From: Acanthaster planci
Lineage: Eukaryota; Echinodermata; Asteroidea; Valvatida; Acanthasteridae
DNA: 64,000 nt
Direction of reading: 5' to 3'
NCBI RefSeq assembly: GCF_001949145.1
Contig: NW_019091384.1
Coordinates: 693,442-757,441 of the forward strand
Positions 1-11,009 of this stretch are shown here, one piece after another. The notes under the pieces are model-generated. The model ran no database searches. It was not told the origin of the DNA and saw nothing but the letters and a program-made list of their open reading frames with translations. Position 1 is the stretch's first letter. The number at the start of each line of letters is the position of its first letter. Made by a program: the position numbers and the translations under genes.

Positions 1-631
1 TGGGGAGTTAGATTAGTCAGTTTCATGTTGTGGCTTATTTGATGTTTTATTGTAAAAAAAAGGCACGTCTTTTCAGAGTGAGTCAGAGTTTCCATTTTTT
101 GGTTTGAAGCATTGTGTGTTTTTGATAACTTGGTTGGTGAAACACCAGTAAAAATGTTCCAGAAGTTGCTTGTTCAAATCATATAGGTCTCTCTCAAATG
201 ATGTCACTTCCTACAGGTTGCCATGTTCATGGCATTTTGGATGCCAATTTGTCATGAAATGCATCGACTGCGCCATATTTTGAAGACTATTGGATCAACA
301 TGCTATATGTATGGAGCATTTTGTACACTGCACGCACATGCACCTGATCGCGTTGACTGCGCATTTGTAATGTTCCTACAAAGATGGCATCTTATGAGAG
401 ATATCTACTGCAGCAGATTTCAACCCAATACAGCTCAACTATGAAAGGTGGCTGGACTTTTTATGAGTGGCAGTGCATTTTTTTTAACGAAAGTTTTACT
501 TCATTCTTTCGTGGAAGTCGGTACATGGAAGGTCAAATTTTGATTGAAGTAAGCTTGTCAGTTGTTGATAATCAGCAGAAAATTTGCGACTTCTCAGTCC
601 AAATCGCTGCTTTGTTTGGCAATCATTTCAG
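1..631 (+). other. Intron upstream of the ZFPL1 terminal exon
   Basis: No conserved coding signal is seen here. The open frames in this stretch have no family resemblance. It ends with a pyrimidine-rich tract and the AG acceptor at 630-631, so it is best read as intron of the plus-strand gene whose upstream exons lie outside the window. Confidence 0.6.
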
Positions 632-854
632 GACACGTACAGGGAAGAGAAGTGCGGATGCCAGCACGCCCATGCGACGCTACGCCATTCTCCTGATCCT
701 GGGCGTGATTGCCTTCTTCACCATTGTTGTCATCATGACGCAAGCGGGCCGAGCTTCTGCCAATGCAGACCCCTTCCTAGACCCCATGGCTAATCCCAAC
801 ATCAGGGTAGGGCGGAAGATACTGGAGTTGAGTCACTTTAGACTTGGTTTGTAG
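632..854 (+). CDS. ZFPL1: Zinc finger protein-like 1 (ZFPL1), C-terminal exon (partial gene)
   Basis: ZFPL1 is a small integral membrane protein of the cis-Golgi. Its N-terminal B-box and RING-like zinc fingers face the cytosol and a single C-terminal membrane anchor holds it in place; in vertebrates it binds GM130. Only the C-terminus is present. After the acceptor the frame reads a basic stretch (GKRS), then one hydrophobic helix (YAILLILGVIAFFTIVVIMT), then GRASANADPFLDP and NPNIRVG. This order matches the vertebrate tail, which has a Leu-rich helix, GRAA..DP.LDP and NP.IRVG before its end. The zinc fingers must be encoded upstream of the window. The frame runs 13 residues past the IRVG motif to a stop at 852-854, longer than the vertebrate end. 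The AGG|GTAGGG right after NPNIR could instead be a splice donor, so the exact C-terminus is uncertain. Confidence 0.85.
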
Positions 855-3680
855 TAAATTCTATGAGGGGTGGTGAGTTAGAGGGGCATTCTTAGTGATT
901 AAGATCAACTTTTTTTTTTACTAGTCCGTGTAAATCTTTGCAACTCGGTGCTGGGTGCATGAATGGCTGATCACAAGGTCAAAAGATAACCCCATTGAAA
1001 TGTTGTATGCTTGAATTGTGGAATGTTCACTCAAACTTCGAGTATTGAAGCAACCTGAAAACCTCTGCAATTTCAGTTTGTTTGCTTTGCATGACTACGG
1101 TAAGGGATAACGGTCCTCAAGCCATTGTTAAACGAATTCATTCTGTTGCCAATTTGCTTTTCTCATTAGTCTTTCGTATGTCTTATGTTTGGTCTCTTAT
1201 CTGTATTTCTCTCATCTGTGATAAAATACTCCAGAGCCCTTAAAGTCGGTGAATCCGCGAATTGATCAAATTGCCAAAGTGACACGGACACTGATAGAGG
1301 GGGGATAGAGGGGGGGGCATTAATGTAGGTTCCCCTCCCCTCCCCCGGACATTTTTCTTCTGCTTTTGAAATACATGTACAGAGTAAAAAGTAATTTAGC
1401 GGACTTTTTCACTTCCTTTCCTTGCCAAAGCTTGTAAACAGCTCTCAAAGTGAGCTCCGCCCCTAAGAAAGTCCATGAAAGTTTACATACAGAAATTTCA
1501 AATTTGGGGGAGGGGGTCCCTAACAAATGTTTTGGGGACCCACAACTTTTGCTCTGGATCTGCCCATTAACACTCAACTTTTGTCAGCCATCAAGGTTAG
1601 CATACTTTAATAAAGTCTGCCATATCATAAATGGGAAAGCTGGCTTACTTGACGTGAAGGAAAGTGAACAGCCAAATACCTGCCAGTACCTAGTCTCTAA
1701 ATTGTTTAGTTATTTCACGGTTTCTTAACGAGGCTCATTGCTGTTCATCACAGTGGAACTGGTTGCTACGTTTTTCATTTCCATCATTTCTTATTTTGAA
1801 TGCATTCTTGGCATTAATTGATTTCCAGTTTTTTATTGTCTCATTGCATTTGTCCGACTTACAACAACTTGTTTTTTCCCCTTTTTTTAAATCCGTACAT
1901 CTTACAAAGGTTGAGCCCGAGGTTAGTTTTAAAGTTTCCATAAATTGTTATAAAGTAAAGATCTAGCTCCTTATCTTTCATATTGAAGGACTGTACACGT
2001 CTTTTGGGATGGAATCACTCATATGCAGACAGTTCAGGATTGGAGGGGGTGTCTCCAAGTTAGCAAAGGGGGGGACAGGCTACAGCGCATTGTTCCATAG
2101 TAGTTGGTTTTCAGTATCAGAAGAAATATGAAGCATTTTCACCTTAATCATGGAATTGTGGGAAGGAGTATTGTATCCGGCCAGCAAGATTTTCAAGTTT
2201 AATAAACACCAACAAATTTATAGAACATTTATACCCTGCAGAGTTGGCATAATTTTCTTAAACAAAAAATAATAGGTTAATTGGAATTTGTTGTGTTTGG
2301 TGTTGAGCAAGTGGTGGCTAGTTAAGGAACTCTTGTAGGATTCCACACAAGCAGGAAACGGCACTATGCTACCACAGTTGTGAGGGTACCTACAGTATGT
2401 GTGCCTAGTAGTTTAACCCGTGTTCTCTGTAAAAATAAGTCAGATGCCCCTAGAAAGGTCACTTTAGTAACTCTCAATGTCTGACATCAGCACAATATCC
2501 GTTTTTATGAGGATACCAGACTGAGTGATACATCAAAGCCAAGAGCTTAGTTTGCTCTTTCTATTTCAAAATGAAACTCAAAAAGTGGCTCTGGCGACTT
2601 CTGACTCATTTTCACAGTGCAAGTCACATCTGGTGAAGTGCCCCCAATCATTTTTTTTATCTGAATGTGCACAAAGTTGCTGCATTCTTGGATGGATGCA
2701 GGGCATGTATAGTTGCAGTGACAGTCAATGGCCTGTCGGGGGCCTGCACAGAGTTCATTCGTACTGTAGATGCCTATTACTTCACAGAAATCTTCTGAAA
2801 GAAACCCCTCAACAGGTTGGACTAAAAAACCACAACTTTCAGCCTACTTACGGAGATTTTCACAGGCTTTTAGTGAGTGCCTGATGATATCACGTTAGTG
2901 GCAGAAAGTGGTTGGAAGTCACTTGAAAAATCAAGTGACCCTCTCTTAGAAATTAAATTTTGCCAAGATTAACTTTCCTTGAAAAGTCTTATTCTAATCA
3001 GCTGATACTTTGGGGAAAACGTCATGGCTGTGGTTGTGTCAAGATTGGGATATGAGTGCTTTTCTCAAAGAGTTTTTGGCAATCCCCAGCTACACCAGGA
3101 AAATTAATGAGATTGCTCAGATGGCGATATTAAATTTTTAATTGGTGAAACTACTTGGTTTATTGAAAGGGCCTCGTGCATATTTCTGGTAACTATGATA
3201 ATTTCCTCAAATTGCCCGATTGCACAGAACAGTAAAATTCTCATCGTTTTTGTTCTCTGTTTTTGTTCCATGTCGAATGCAGGCATGTCGGACCATATAA
3301 GGGTATAATAAATTGTACATAGAAAAAAGGTCATTGTAAATAAAGGAAAGTCGTATACATGTACACCAAACTTTGTGTGTCATTAAATGCTTTTCATTTT
3401 TTCTCTCTCCTTGATCAGTACAATTTACTTAAATTTAGTAATCGTATACTGCATCGTGGAACCCCAACTCGACGGGCTGTTTTGTGGGTATTAACCTTGT
3501 TGAATTTACCCAAGTCATCCACTATTCAGGAAGTCTTATCTCTACCTTTCTCACTCTTGAAAGAATCGTTCAAACTTTAGAGTGGGTTTGAAGATCTTTA
3601 TGGCCAAGAGTTTGTCACCGTTCCGTGTGTAAAACCCCTCCCCCCCCCAAGTATTATCCTTGGCTTGGGAACGATAATGA
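855..3680. other. Intergenic sequence, no supported gene
   Basis: No open frame here shows a recognisable domain or paired splice sites with coding bias. Homopolymeric G and C runs occur at about 1300-1345 and 3638-3648. The ORF-like stretches at 2525-2884 and 3359-3580 look like chance. AATAAA signals at about 1604 and 2202 could serve as distal poly(A) sites of ZFPL1, but nothing ties them to it. Confidence 0.5.
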
Positions 3681-3908
3681 ATCCCGTCAGGTTATTCCGT
3701 AAAGTTCCGGTATCCCTCCTCTCTGAACCGGATGAAAGATGCCTCGATGGCGATCCGTACAAAGCACGCCAAGAAATTCAACACTGGAGATGAAATGAAA
3801 AAATACCGGAGAGATTACACCCAGTTCGAATTTAGAAGCATAAGGGATGTGGTGGGCGTGCTTTGCGAAGTGGACCTCTTAAGACCCAAGCTTGAGACTG
3901 CAAGCTAA
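3681..3908 (+). CDS. Candidate small coding segment, unknown function
   Basis: A 75-codon open frame with a first ATG at 3732 ends at TAA 3906-3908. From the ATG it encodes a charged, helix-prone peptide (MKDASMAIRTKHAKKFN..., then DEMKKYRRDYTQFEF and VVGVLCEVDLLRPK). The composition looks more like protein than the surrounding sequence, with a regular mix of K/R/D/E, Y/F and few rare residues. I recognise no family, and there are no clear flanking splice sites. It could be a relic of a mobile element, an exon of an unplaced gene, or chance. Confidence 0.22.
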   Translation: MPSGYSVKFRYPSSLNRMKDASMAIRTKHAKKFNTGDEMKKYRRDYTQFEFRSIRDVVGVLCEVDLLRPKLETAS

Positions 3909-5327
3909 GCTGTAATTGAGGTTGGGCCGTAGATCCAAATTAGCTGGCTGTACGGCTGGAAATAATGTATGTGACTATGGAGGCTACAAGATAGTCACTG
4001 GCTCTGTTGCCCATGGGAGCGTGAGTGATTGCTCGTCGTTGCCAAGCTAAGTCGGACACGGCCGTAGATCCTTGCTCCCACATCTGATGCCCCGCGTTCA
4101 TTTCCCGTCGAGGCCGCAAAGCAATTTTTTTTTCGAGTCGCTCTACCTACAGCCCTGGGATCAAGTTATTTTGGTGTTTTCCTCATGCCCTACGTCAGTT
4201 CCCCTGCTGAAAATCACGGACTCGAGAAAAAGTCAGAAGGGCTGCCACTGATTTACTAATTAAAGTCCTTGAGGGCAGTATATAGATTTACACCGCACCG
4301 CACCGTACTATTAGTATGCATGATTTCGTTGGCCACTGACACTAGACTGGTCATTATCTGACTGACTTTGGTTCATTTGTGATTGTGCCTGAACAAATTC
4401 GTATCTATCTCTCGTGTGAATTTTTAGGTGAATAAATTTGCAATCGAGAGTCCCTACCTAGAGAGAACCACTCGCATCGGGCAATCTTCCAGTTTTTTCC
4501 CGCCTGTGTGATGTAAACGAAGCCAAGCAGAGCCAAATAAAACGAGATGATGTGCATAACCTACGCGGAAACACACAATAACAAAATTACTCTATTGATA
4601 CATGTATCTTGATTTTGATTTCTGATTTTGCGTTGAACATTGATTTCCGTATTGCCAAGTATGTGTATTTGCTGAATTATACAAATCAAATAAAATAACG
4701 AAAGAGAAAAGTGAAAAAAGGGCAATATGGAAGCATATTCAGAAGACTAAAAAGTCTTTCAGAGAAAAGACAAATGCGAGACGATAGAGACAAAAAAAGG
4801 AAAACGTACGAGCAAACTGAGATGTACATGTATGATGTCTGGAATAAGAGCATTTCGTAACAAGAGAATTATGTAAGTGGAGTGTAGGTGTTGTAATATT
4901 TACCAGTAATAATTATATAATGCATGTGTAGATCACACTTTGCGTGCAAATAAAAGAACGTCTGCAAGCAGTTGAAAATGTGCTTTCTGTAGGCCCAAGT
5001 CTGTTTGCCTGTTCGTCTGAAATGGGAATCGATTCCTCCAGTAATGTCCTTAAGGTTTAATACTGGCCTAGATGCATGGGCACTGGCATGGTGTGCCGAG
5101 CGGTTCCTCGTTTAATATAAATACGAAACAAAAATTATCTTTTGGGATTTTTATTTTCAGTGGGTCGACTGAATCTAAGTATGGTTTAGCGCGTTTCTTT
5201 GCTTTTTAATATGCGTCGGCAACCCAAACTATGGCTCAGCCCCGACTTTCTGATCACTGACTGCATAGCCAAGTTCCTGTCTTCTACGTGTTTGATCTCT
5301 CCCTTACCAGGTTTGCCTCTACCCAAC
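3909..5327. other. Non-coding stretch, no feature recognised
   Basis: AT-rich sequence without plausible exons on either strand. If the minus-strand exon at 5585-5761 belongs to a gene extending leftward, this would be its intron or 3' region, but I could not find its next exon. Confidence 0.4.
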
Positions 5328-5549
5328 CAGTGGCGGCGCCAGACCGCGGTGGCTGTGGGTGAAATTGTGGGGCAAGGCAGAATCGCGCGGTTGCAAATGA
5401 TCCTTCGTTTTTGCAGGGTTGTCATGCGGAGTTTGTAAAACGAAAAGGTTGATTGTCCTGTTGTAATTTCTGACAAACCTTTTGTGGGTACAAGCGGCTT
5501 TTCAGTGGGTGCATTTGCACCCACATGACACCACGTAACGCCGCCACTG
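5328..5549. mobile_element. Small terminal-inverted-repeat element (MITE), CAGTGGCGG ends
   Basis: The 222-bp segment starts CAGTGGCGGCGCCAGACCGC and ends in the inverted counterpart CGCCGCCACTG. The inversion is weaker but visible for about 35 bp inward, including a shared TGTGGGTG. CAG...CTG termini of this kind are known from hAT-type elements. No matching 8-bp target duplication is seen (flanks TACCCAAC and AACAAATT), so the class is an inference. It carries no coding capacity of its own. Confidence 0.55.
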
Positions 5550-5584
5550 AACAAATTATCATTTGAGAGGATCCAAAGTCTTAC

Positions 5585-5761
5585 CAAGACCGACTCGCTT
5601 AGTGTTTGAGTTGAGAGATGCGTTTTCTCTGTCACGGTGTAGGCAACTATGTCGTTGATGATCGTGGCCACGAGAAACAACGCCAAAAATATCGACACGT
5701 AAACGAACAGTTCCTTCTTGGACGTTTTCTTGAGGGCCGACCACCGTGCACATCCCATCAT
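5585..5761 (-). CDS. N-terminal exon of a putative type II membrane protein
   Basis: The minus-strand frame starts with two Met codons (first at 5761) and encodes 59 residues. There is a short basic cytosolic-type head (ARWSALKKTSKKE), one strongly hydrophobic segment (LFVYVSIFLALFLVATII) and a polar stalk (YTVTEKTHLSTQTLSES). It then reaches a good donor, TTG|GTAAGA, in phase 0. A basic head followed by a single signal anchor is typical of type II proteins such as Golgi glycosyl- or sulfotransferases, but nothing identifies the family. Downstream exons toward lower coordinates were not found. A MITE sits just inside the presumed intron. Confidence 0.5.
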
Positions 5762-5916
5762 GAGTCGTCTGTCATTTTGGAACTCAGCTAATCTCCCGCT
5801 GAAGGACTATTTACATTCTACTACGGTAAGTTTTACGGTAAAGTCTCTAAAGCATTTTTCTTTCTGAACAACCAAGCACTGCCAAATAATAGGAAAATAA
5901 GCGTGTGTGTGTGTGT

Positions 5917-6258
5917 AAGTTTTCGCCACGTCGCGTTGAAACCACGTGATCAAAACATTCTTCCAGTCAGACGCGCATAATTTCGAGTAGTCAACTGTAA
6001 CCATCATCAAGTAGTCATCTGCTTGCCCTGAAGAAGATATTCAGTTACCGAAAGCTCGGCAATTAAATATTCTACAGCACTGATTATATATTATATTCTT
6101 GTCAATATTCTAATCACGGTACTACGCAGCCCTTCCATATTTCTCTGGTGTATGTGTAAGACTTTGTTTCCCAGTTTAAGTTGACTACTAGAAATTAGGC
6201 GCGTCTGATCGGAAGAATGTTTTGATCACGTGGTTTCAACGCCACGTGGCGAAAACTT
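5917..6258. repeat. Foldback repeat with ~80-bp inverted arms
   Basis: The left arm (5917-5996) starts AAGTTTTCGCCACG and runs through CCACGTGATCAAAACATTC. The right arm (6180-6258) is its reverse complement with only a few differences. The loop of about 180 bp contains GAAGAAGATATTCAGTTACC followed by GAAAGCTCGGC, a type of sequence often seen near the ends of retroelements. A (GT)n tract abuts the left arm. No coding potential. Confidence 0.7.
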
Positions 6259-8390
6259 TTTGTTCTTATGCGCAAAAGAAGTGCGCAAAAGAAGTTAGCT
6301 ATGGTGCCTTTGTTGCGTCATACGCTGACCCGGTGGCCCGTTGATTAGTGAAACTCGTAGAGCTATATATATAAAAACATGGTGGACCTTCAGTAGCAAA
6401 AACAAAACTGATGCTGGAAGATAGATTGTATTGTACATACACTGTACAATGTGAACAAAACCTCGTACTATACTTGACAAAAACTCAGCTATCCAATGAG
6501 GTAAAGGAATAAGCGTGTACAAGCTCTCCCCAAACGGTCACTGGTCTTAGCTCACACGTCCCCTTCGCTACTTCGCTAAATTGAGCCATAACAGCAACCA
6601 GGTTTATAGGTTAACGGGTTTATAGGTTGACACACGATGAGTAAAAATGAGTACAGAAATTGACTACAGGTCCCAGTACAAAGTCATGCGGAAGAAAAGC
6701 AATGCTCACATTTTGGCCATGAAATTTCAGATGTATGTGTATCATTAAAGTAAGGTAAACTCCGAGTTTCCTTACCATTCTCACGGTCGGGATGACATCA
6801 TTGTCTTGGTTATTCTCTCTGCTTGGTCGGTTGGTGGCTGTTCTGTATTTCACACTCGAGCCTCTAAGGGGCAAAAGTAGTGTTGTAGTCTATGGGGAAA
6901 ATCTGCATTATTATTGACTAAACTCTTAACCTTCACATGCCTGAAATTTCACGGTTTGTGCGCTATGAATATCTTCCATACTATACCGAAAAGGTATTAG
7001 TTGTTTTTCAAAAGAGGAAAACATGCCAATTCCTTCAGAAAGTGAATGGAGGGTTGCCCCTTTGCCCTGACATGAGTGCGATAAATGGAACAACCTCCGA
7101 CCAGGTCAATTCGCGTGGTCTATTTTGACGATGTCTTATTTTCAGCATAGAAAAATCGGCACAATGCTTAACAGAAGGAAGAGGTTAGGGTAATTCTATT
7201 ATACCAATCCAGGCTGGAAGAATCAAGACTCCTACATCAAGACTCCCACATCAAGACTCCTTTTAATGAACCCCATGTATACACATAATAATGACACTCA
7301 ATCCATACTCACAAAATATGATTCTGAAAAATGTGAAGAAGGGAAAGAACAGCTACAAGCTTATTGTACCCGTTTTCAGTATAAATCAGTTATCGGTTCT
7401 GATTGTTTTTTATTAACAAGTGACTTTTCTTTTACATAAAACGGTTCTCAATTGTAGTGTTTACATCAGCACCCTCTAAATTCCTGATTCACGTGTTGAA
7501 AAGTCCTCGAAATATGTTAAATGTAGAAATTTATTTTAAGTTATATTAACTAAGGTTGCATAGCTTGAATGAGTATCATGTCAGTAAATGTTAACTTTTG
7601 GCGATGAAATCTGTCAGTCGTCGTACGTTTACAAACTGAGCATCGTATTTTTTTTATTATTTGGCACTGCACACAACAGATACTAAAAATGGAGGTTATG
7701 CATCAAAACGAATGGACTGTTGTGCTTGTAAACCAAGATAATGTGATAATGCGCTCATGTCACTGGGAAACTCACGGAAATAAAAACATCATAGTTGAAA
7801 AGAGGTGTGATCATACTAAAATGTTTGACATCAAAGCTCTGTAACTATAACACCCGCGGTCACTTTTAAACTGCTTGATGGTTGAGCTGACTTTCTTGAA
7901 GGACACGACTGACAACTACATTATGCCCTTTTAAAAGGGGCAAAAAAAAGATAACATAAAAGCGAACGTCAGTATTGGTTTGTTTTTCGGAGGTGGATTT
8001 GACAAAAATGTCTTCAAGGCTGTCTTTCAAGAAAGAAACAAAAAGGATATAAAACAGAGAAATAGAATGTAATCATTGGTTTTGTTCTGGGAGTCTGATT
8101 TGGCAAAATGTCGCACCACTAGCTGTGATGTTGCACATTTTTTTGACACACTATAAGAAACTCACAACGAAAGTATTGTTAACACTGCATTGTTTTCTAT
8201 TAAGAGTTTGTGCTGTGTACTCTATTTTGTATTAATTAAAACCTCTTTCCTCACAAACCTAGTACTGAAAAATGGAAGCTTTACAATCTAGAAATGGAAC
8301 CAACGAAAACCATACGGGATCGATGGTCAAATACGCTTGGACCACGTCATTTCCTTGTAAATCCTCTTCCCAATATGATGGGTTTCTAAA
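6259..8390. other. Intergenic sequence with a short tandem repeat
   Basis: No exon is supported. At 7222-7260 a 14-bp unit (ATCAAGACTCCYAC) is repeated about 2.8 times. The rest is AT-rich, and its open frames are short and unconserved in appearance. Confidence 0.5.
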
Positions 8391-9712
8391 TCACACGCTC
8401 GCAGTGATGACATACGCCAGGGAACACATCTCCCTGTAGCGTTCCTCGCGTAGCCTGGCGATCTCCTTAGTAACGGGTGCCATGGCAGCCTCCGGGCTCA
8501 TGTACTGGTAGGTTACTGCCATGTTGGTCACACCTTGGCCTATAAATTTCGCGGTTTTGATTCCGGCCTGAGGGTGAGAAAAAAAAAATCTCCATCGTTT
8601 TCCATCCATATACGACTGAACTCCCATTCCAAGCTTCTTAATCTCCTGTGAAAACATATTCCATATTCTTGCGTGGTCCCCCCCGTCAAGGCTGGTGACA
8701 CCCCTAAGCACCCCAAGTTGCTGGAACCATCGATATTCAATCTAGTTTGGATCTCACATCCTTATCCTTTACCAAAATGTTCCAGAATGGAGCTAGGGAA
8801 GGGTTCCCTCGTGCACAGGATCACACTAATACCGGTACCCATAGGGACTTTGATTACAGAGCGTACAATGAAGACGTAGGAGTCAATGTGCACAGCTTCA
8901 TTTCTAACTTTCGTATAAAAATATTATTCGAATGTATGAGGCCACAAGAATGCCCTTTCTGAAAACTCCTTGAGCAATTTGTTAACATATAGTGTGTTAG
9001 TTGTTACTGGGTCTAAAATGGTTTTATTTTCATACAAATAATATATAATGTCGAATTGTTGATTGCAAACATACATATTCCTAAAACGACTAAGCCTATA
9101 TATCACCTTTTTAATTTTCTTCTTCACAGACTTTTTCTTCTTTTTCTTTTGTGGAGGTGCCTCTTCAACAGTATCTATGACTTCTATCTCGTCGGCAATG
9201 GCAACTCGTTTGACTGCTGACACTGCCGATCCCTTTTTCTCCTCACAGCGTCCTTCGCCGTCACTTTCTGACAGAGAATCGAGAGATTCTGCGTCTGCTT
9301 TGACGTGACCTTCGGCAGCTGTACCCTCTAGGTTTTCTTCCTCAGCCAAACACTCATAACCGTGTTTGCGTGCCTTGTTTCTCTTATTGTGGTTGGGGTC
9401 ATCTGGGTCGCCCTTCGCGAACCCCAAGCTCCCACATGCAGCTTGGAAAAGTTCCCTGGGCGTCCGTCGTTTCTGCTTTTTGGCCTTCGAGTAGTTAGTA
9501 CTGGCGTGGTCTAATGAAGACTTGCGTTGATCCTCAGCCAAGGGAGGCGCGTTGCGGGGATGCTGCTCAGCCGATTCCGGAGTGTCCTCGTTCAGCACTT
9601 TGTATTTTCTCTTGCGGAACGGGTTGAAGTTCTTTAATCTCACTCGCCTCCTCTTTTTGGGAACTTCCGGGGTTGGGGAGTGCTCCTTGATAAATTCTTT
9701 GATGGCACCCAT
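8391..9712 (-). CDS. Two-exon lysine-rich protein of unknown function (~260 aa)
   Basis: Exon 1 (9712 down to 9107) encodes about 202 residues. It starts MGAIKEFIKEHSPTPEV; a start 9 codons earlier is possible. The protein is strongly basic with KKRRR, FRKRKYK and KKQKRR clusters that resemble nuclear localisation signals. An acidic/serine patch follows (SLDSLSESDGEGRCEE, casein-kinase-2-like), and it ends in a Lys run before the donor AAG|GTGATA. Exon 2 (8567 to 8391) follows a strong acceptor (TTTCTCACCCTCAG). It adds 58 residues, including FIGQGVTNMAVTYQYM and TKEIARLREERYREM, then a stop. Both borders are phase 0, which supports joining them across a 539-bp intron. I recognise no family. 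A further small exon inside the intron cannot be excluded. Confidence 0.6.
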
Positions 9713-11009
9713 TTTGAACGAAACTCCTAAAGTTTTCACATGCCTAAAACTTCCCGTGCGAGCGTGAAATACTGCAAATACTCAACAGGCTGTACAGTGC
9801 AGCTCTGGAGAACGACGTGGAGCTAGAGTCTTACTCTCCTCCATGCACTAGTGGCAAAGGCAACTGCGACATCGGTAAATTCATCGGGTTAATCTGTAAC
9901 AGCCTTTCCTGGTCCCGTACAACTTTATCGTGAGACCCCACAGCTTTTGCATCGCACGAGAGAAAATTCATTGAAAGAAGTGCAAAGAGCATATATAACA
10001 GGCACGAGAGAAATTAGACGAAGTCGTCAGACCACCACCAGACTGCTACCGTACTTTGAGGCCGACGTTGGAACACTTGATGCACAGACCATGGAGGAAT
10101 AAAACACAGACGGGGGTCTGAGGGGTTTAGCATCCAGCTTATCCGGACAGGTTGTCAGCGTCACAGCAAATTGTTTGCTTGTCTGCGTCACGACCGATTG
10201 TTTGCCCAAATCATAACCGGACTAAACCGAAATCTAACCATACCGCAGGCCCCTACAGGCAGTACTTTACGTTCGTCATTGTTTGAACACCATAGGCATT
10301 CACTGTGCTGTTTTGCAGGGCGGAGAGGACGAAGTACAGTTGATAACCGACATCAGCAAATGAAGGTACATGTACTATACTGTGCTGGTTCTGCAGTGTA
10401 TTGTACGTGTACTATAATGGAATAAGCAGGGAGACTCTGAAAACAAATCTAGTAATACATGTAGCTCGTGCGGAGGGATCAGGCGGGGTCACAGCTTTTG
10501 AGTTTGTGTATCGAACTGCATGTACATCTGAACTCTGAACCCTCAATCGATGGCAAAGCATACTCTACAGTACATAGGCCTAGACCATATATGAAACTGC
10601 ACGACGTCATGTCCATTATAAATTTTATCTGCAGGCATTTCAAAAGCGCACCACCTCAAGAACAATGTAATGATGTTGTCATTAATGGACCCTTAATGAG
10701 ACTGCGGAAATATCCTGGTAGTTAAAGAAGATACGTTAATTTAACACTGCATTAAGTTCACAGATACAAGGCCCCTGACCAAATACATAAAAAAATTATG
10801 TAACTAAAAAGATACGAGCGTAACTGTTGGTAAGAATAAAACAAAACAGGCAAAGTCCCCCCCCTCCAAAAAAGAGGGTGGGAAAAGCAGTGCATGTTGA
10901 TATGTGCAAATTGGAGTCATTGCCCATTAATAAACCCATAACCCAAACCCATAACTCGTAACTTTATAAGAACCCCCATCAAAGGCGTATCCACTAGACC
11001 CAAATTTTC
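9713..11009. other. Intergenic sequence, nothing supported
   Basis: No convincing exon on either strand. The stretch probably includes the upstream region of the lysine-rich gene. It ends in GGCGTATCCACTAGACCC, a sequence resembling dispersed-repeat ends, directly before a single N and a poly-G run. Confidence 0.45.

Noticed and set aside
2525-2884. 119-codon open frame on the plus strand
   Set aside because: No domain, no splice context, and composition like the surrounding non-coding sequence.
6015-6060. Hammerhead ribozyme (CTGA...GAAA) in the foldback loop
   Set aside because: The core reads CTGAAGA instead of CTGATGA and the required three helices cannot be drawn.
7222-7260. CRISPR-like repeat array
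   Set aside because: Only 2.8 contiguous 14-bp units with no spacers, in animal DNA.
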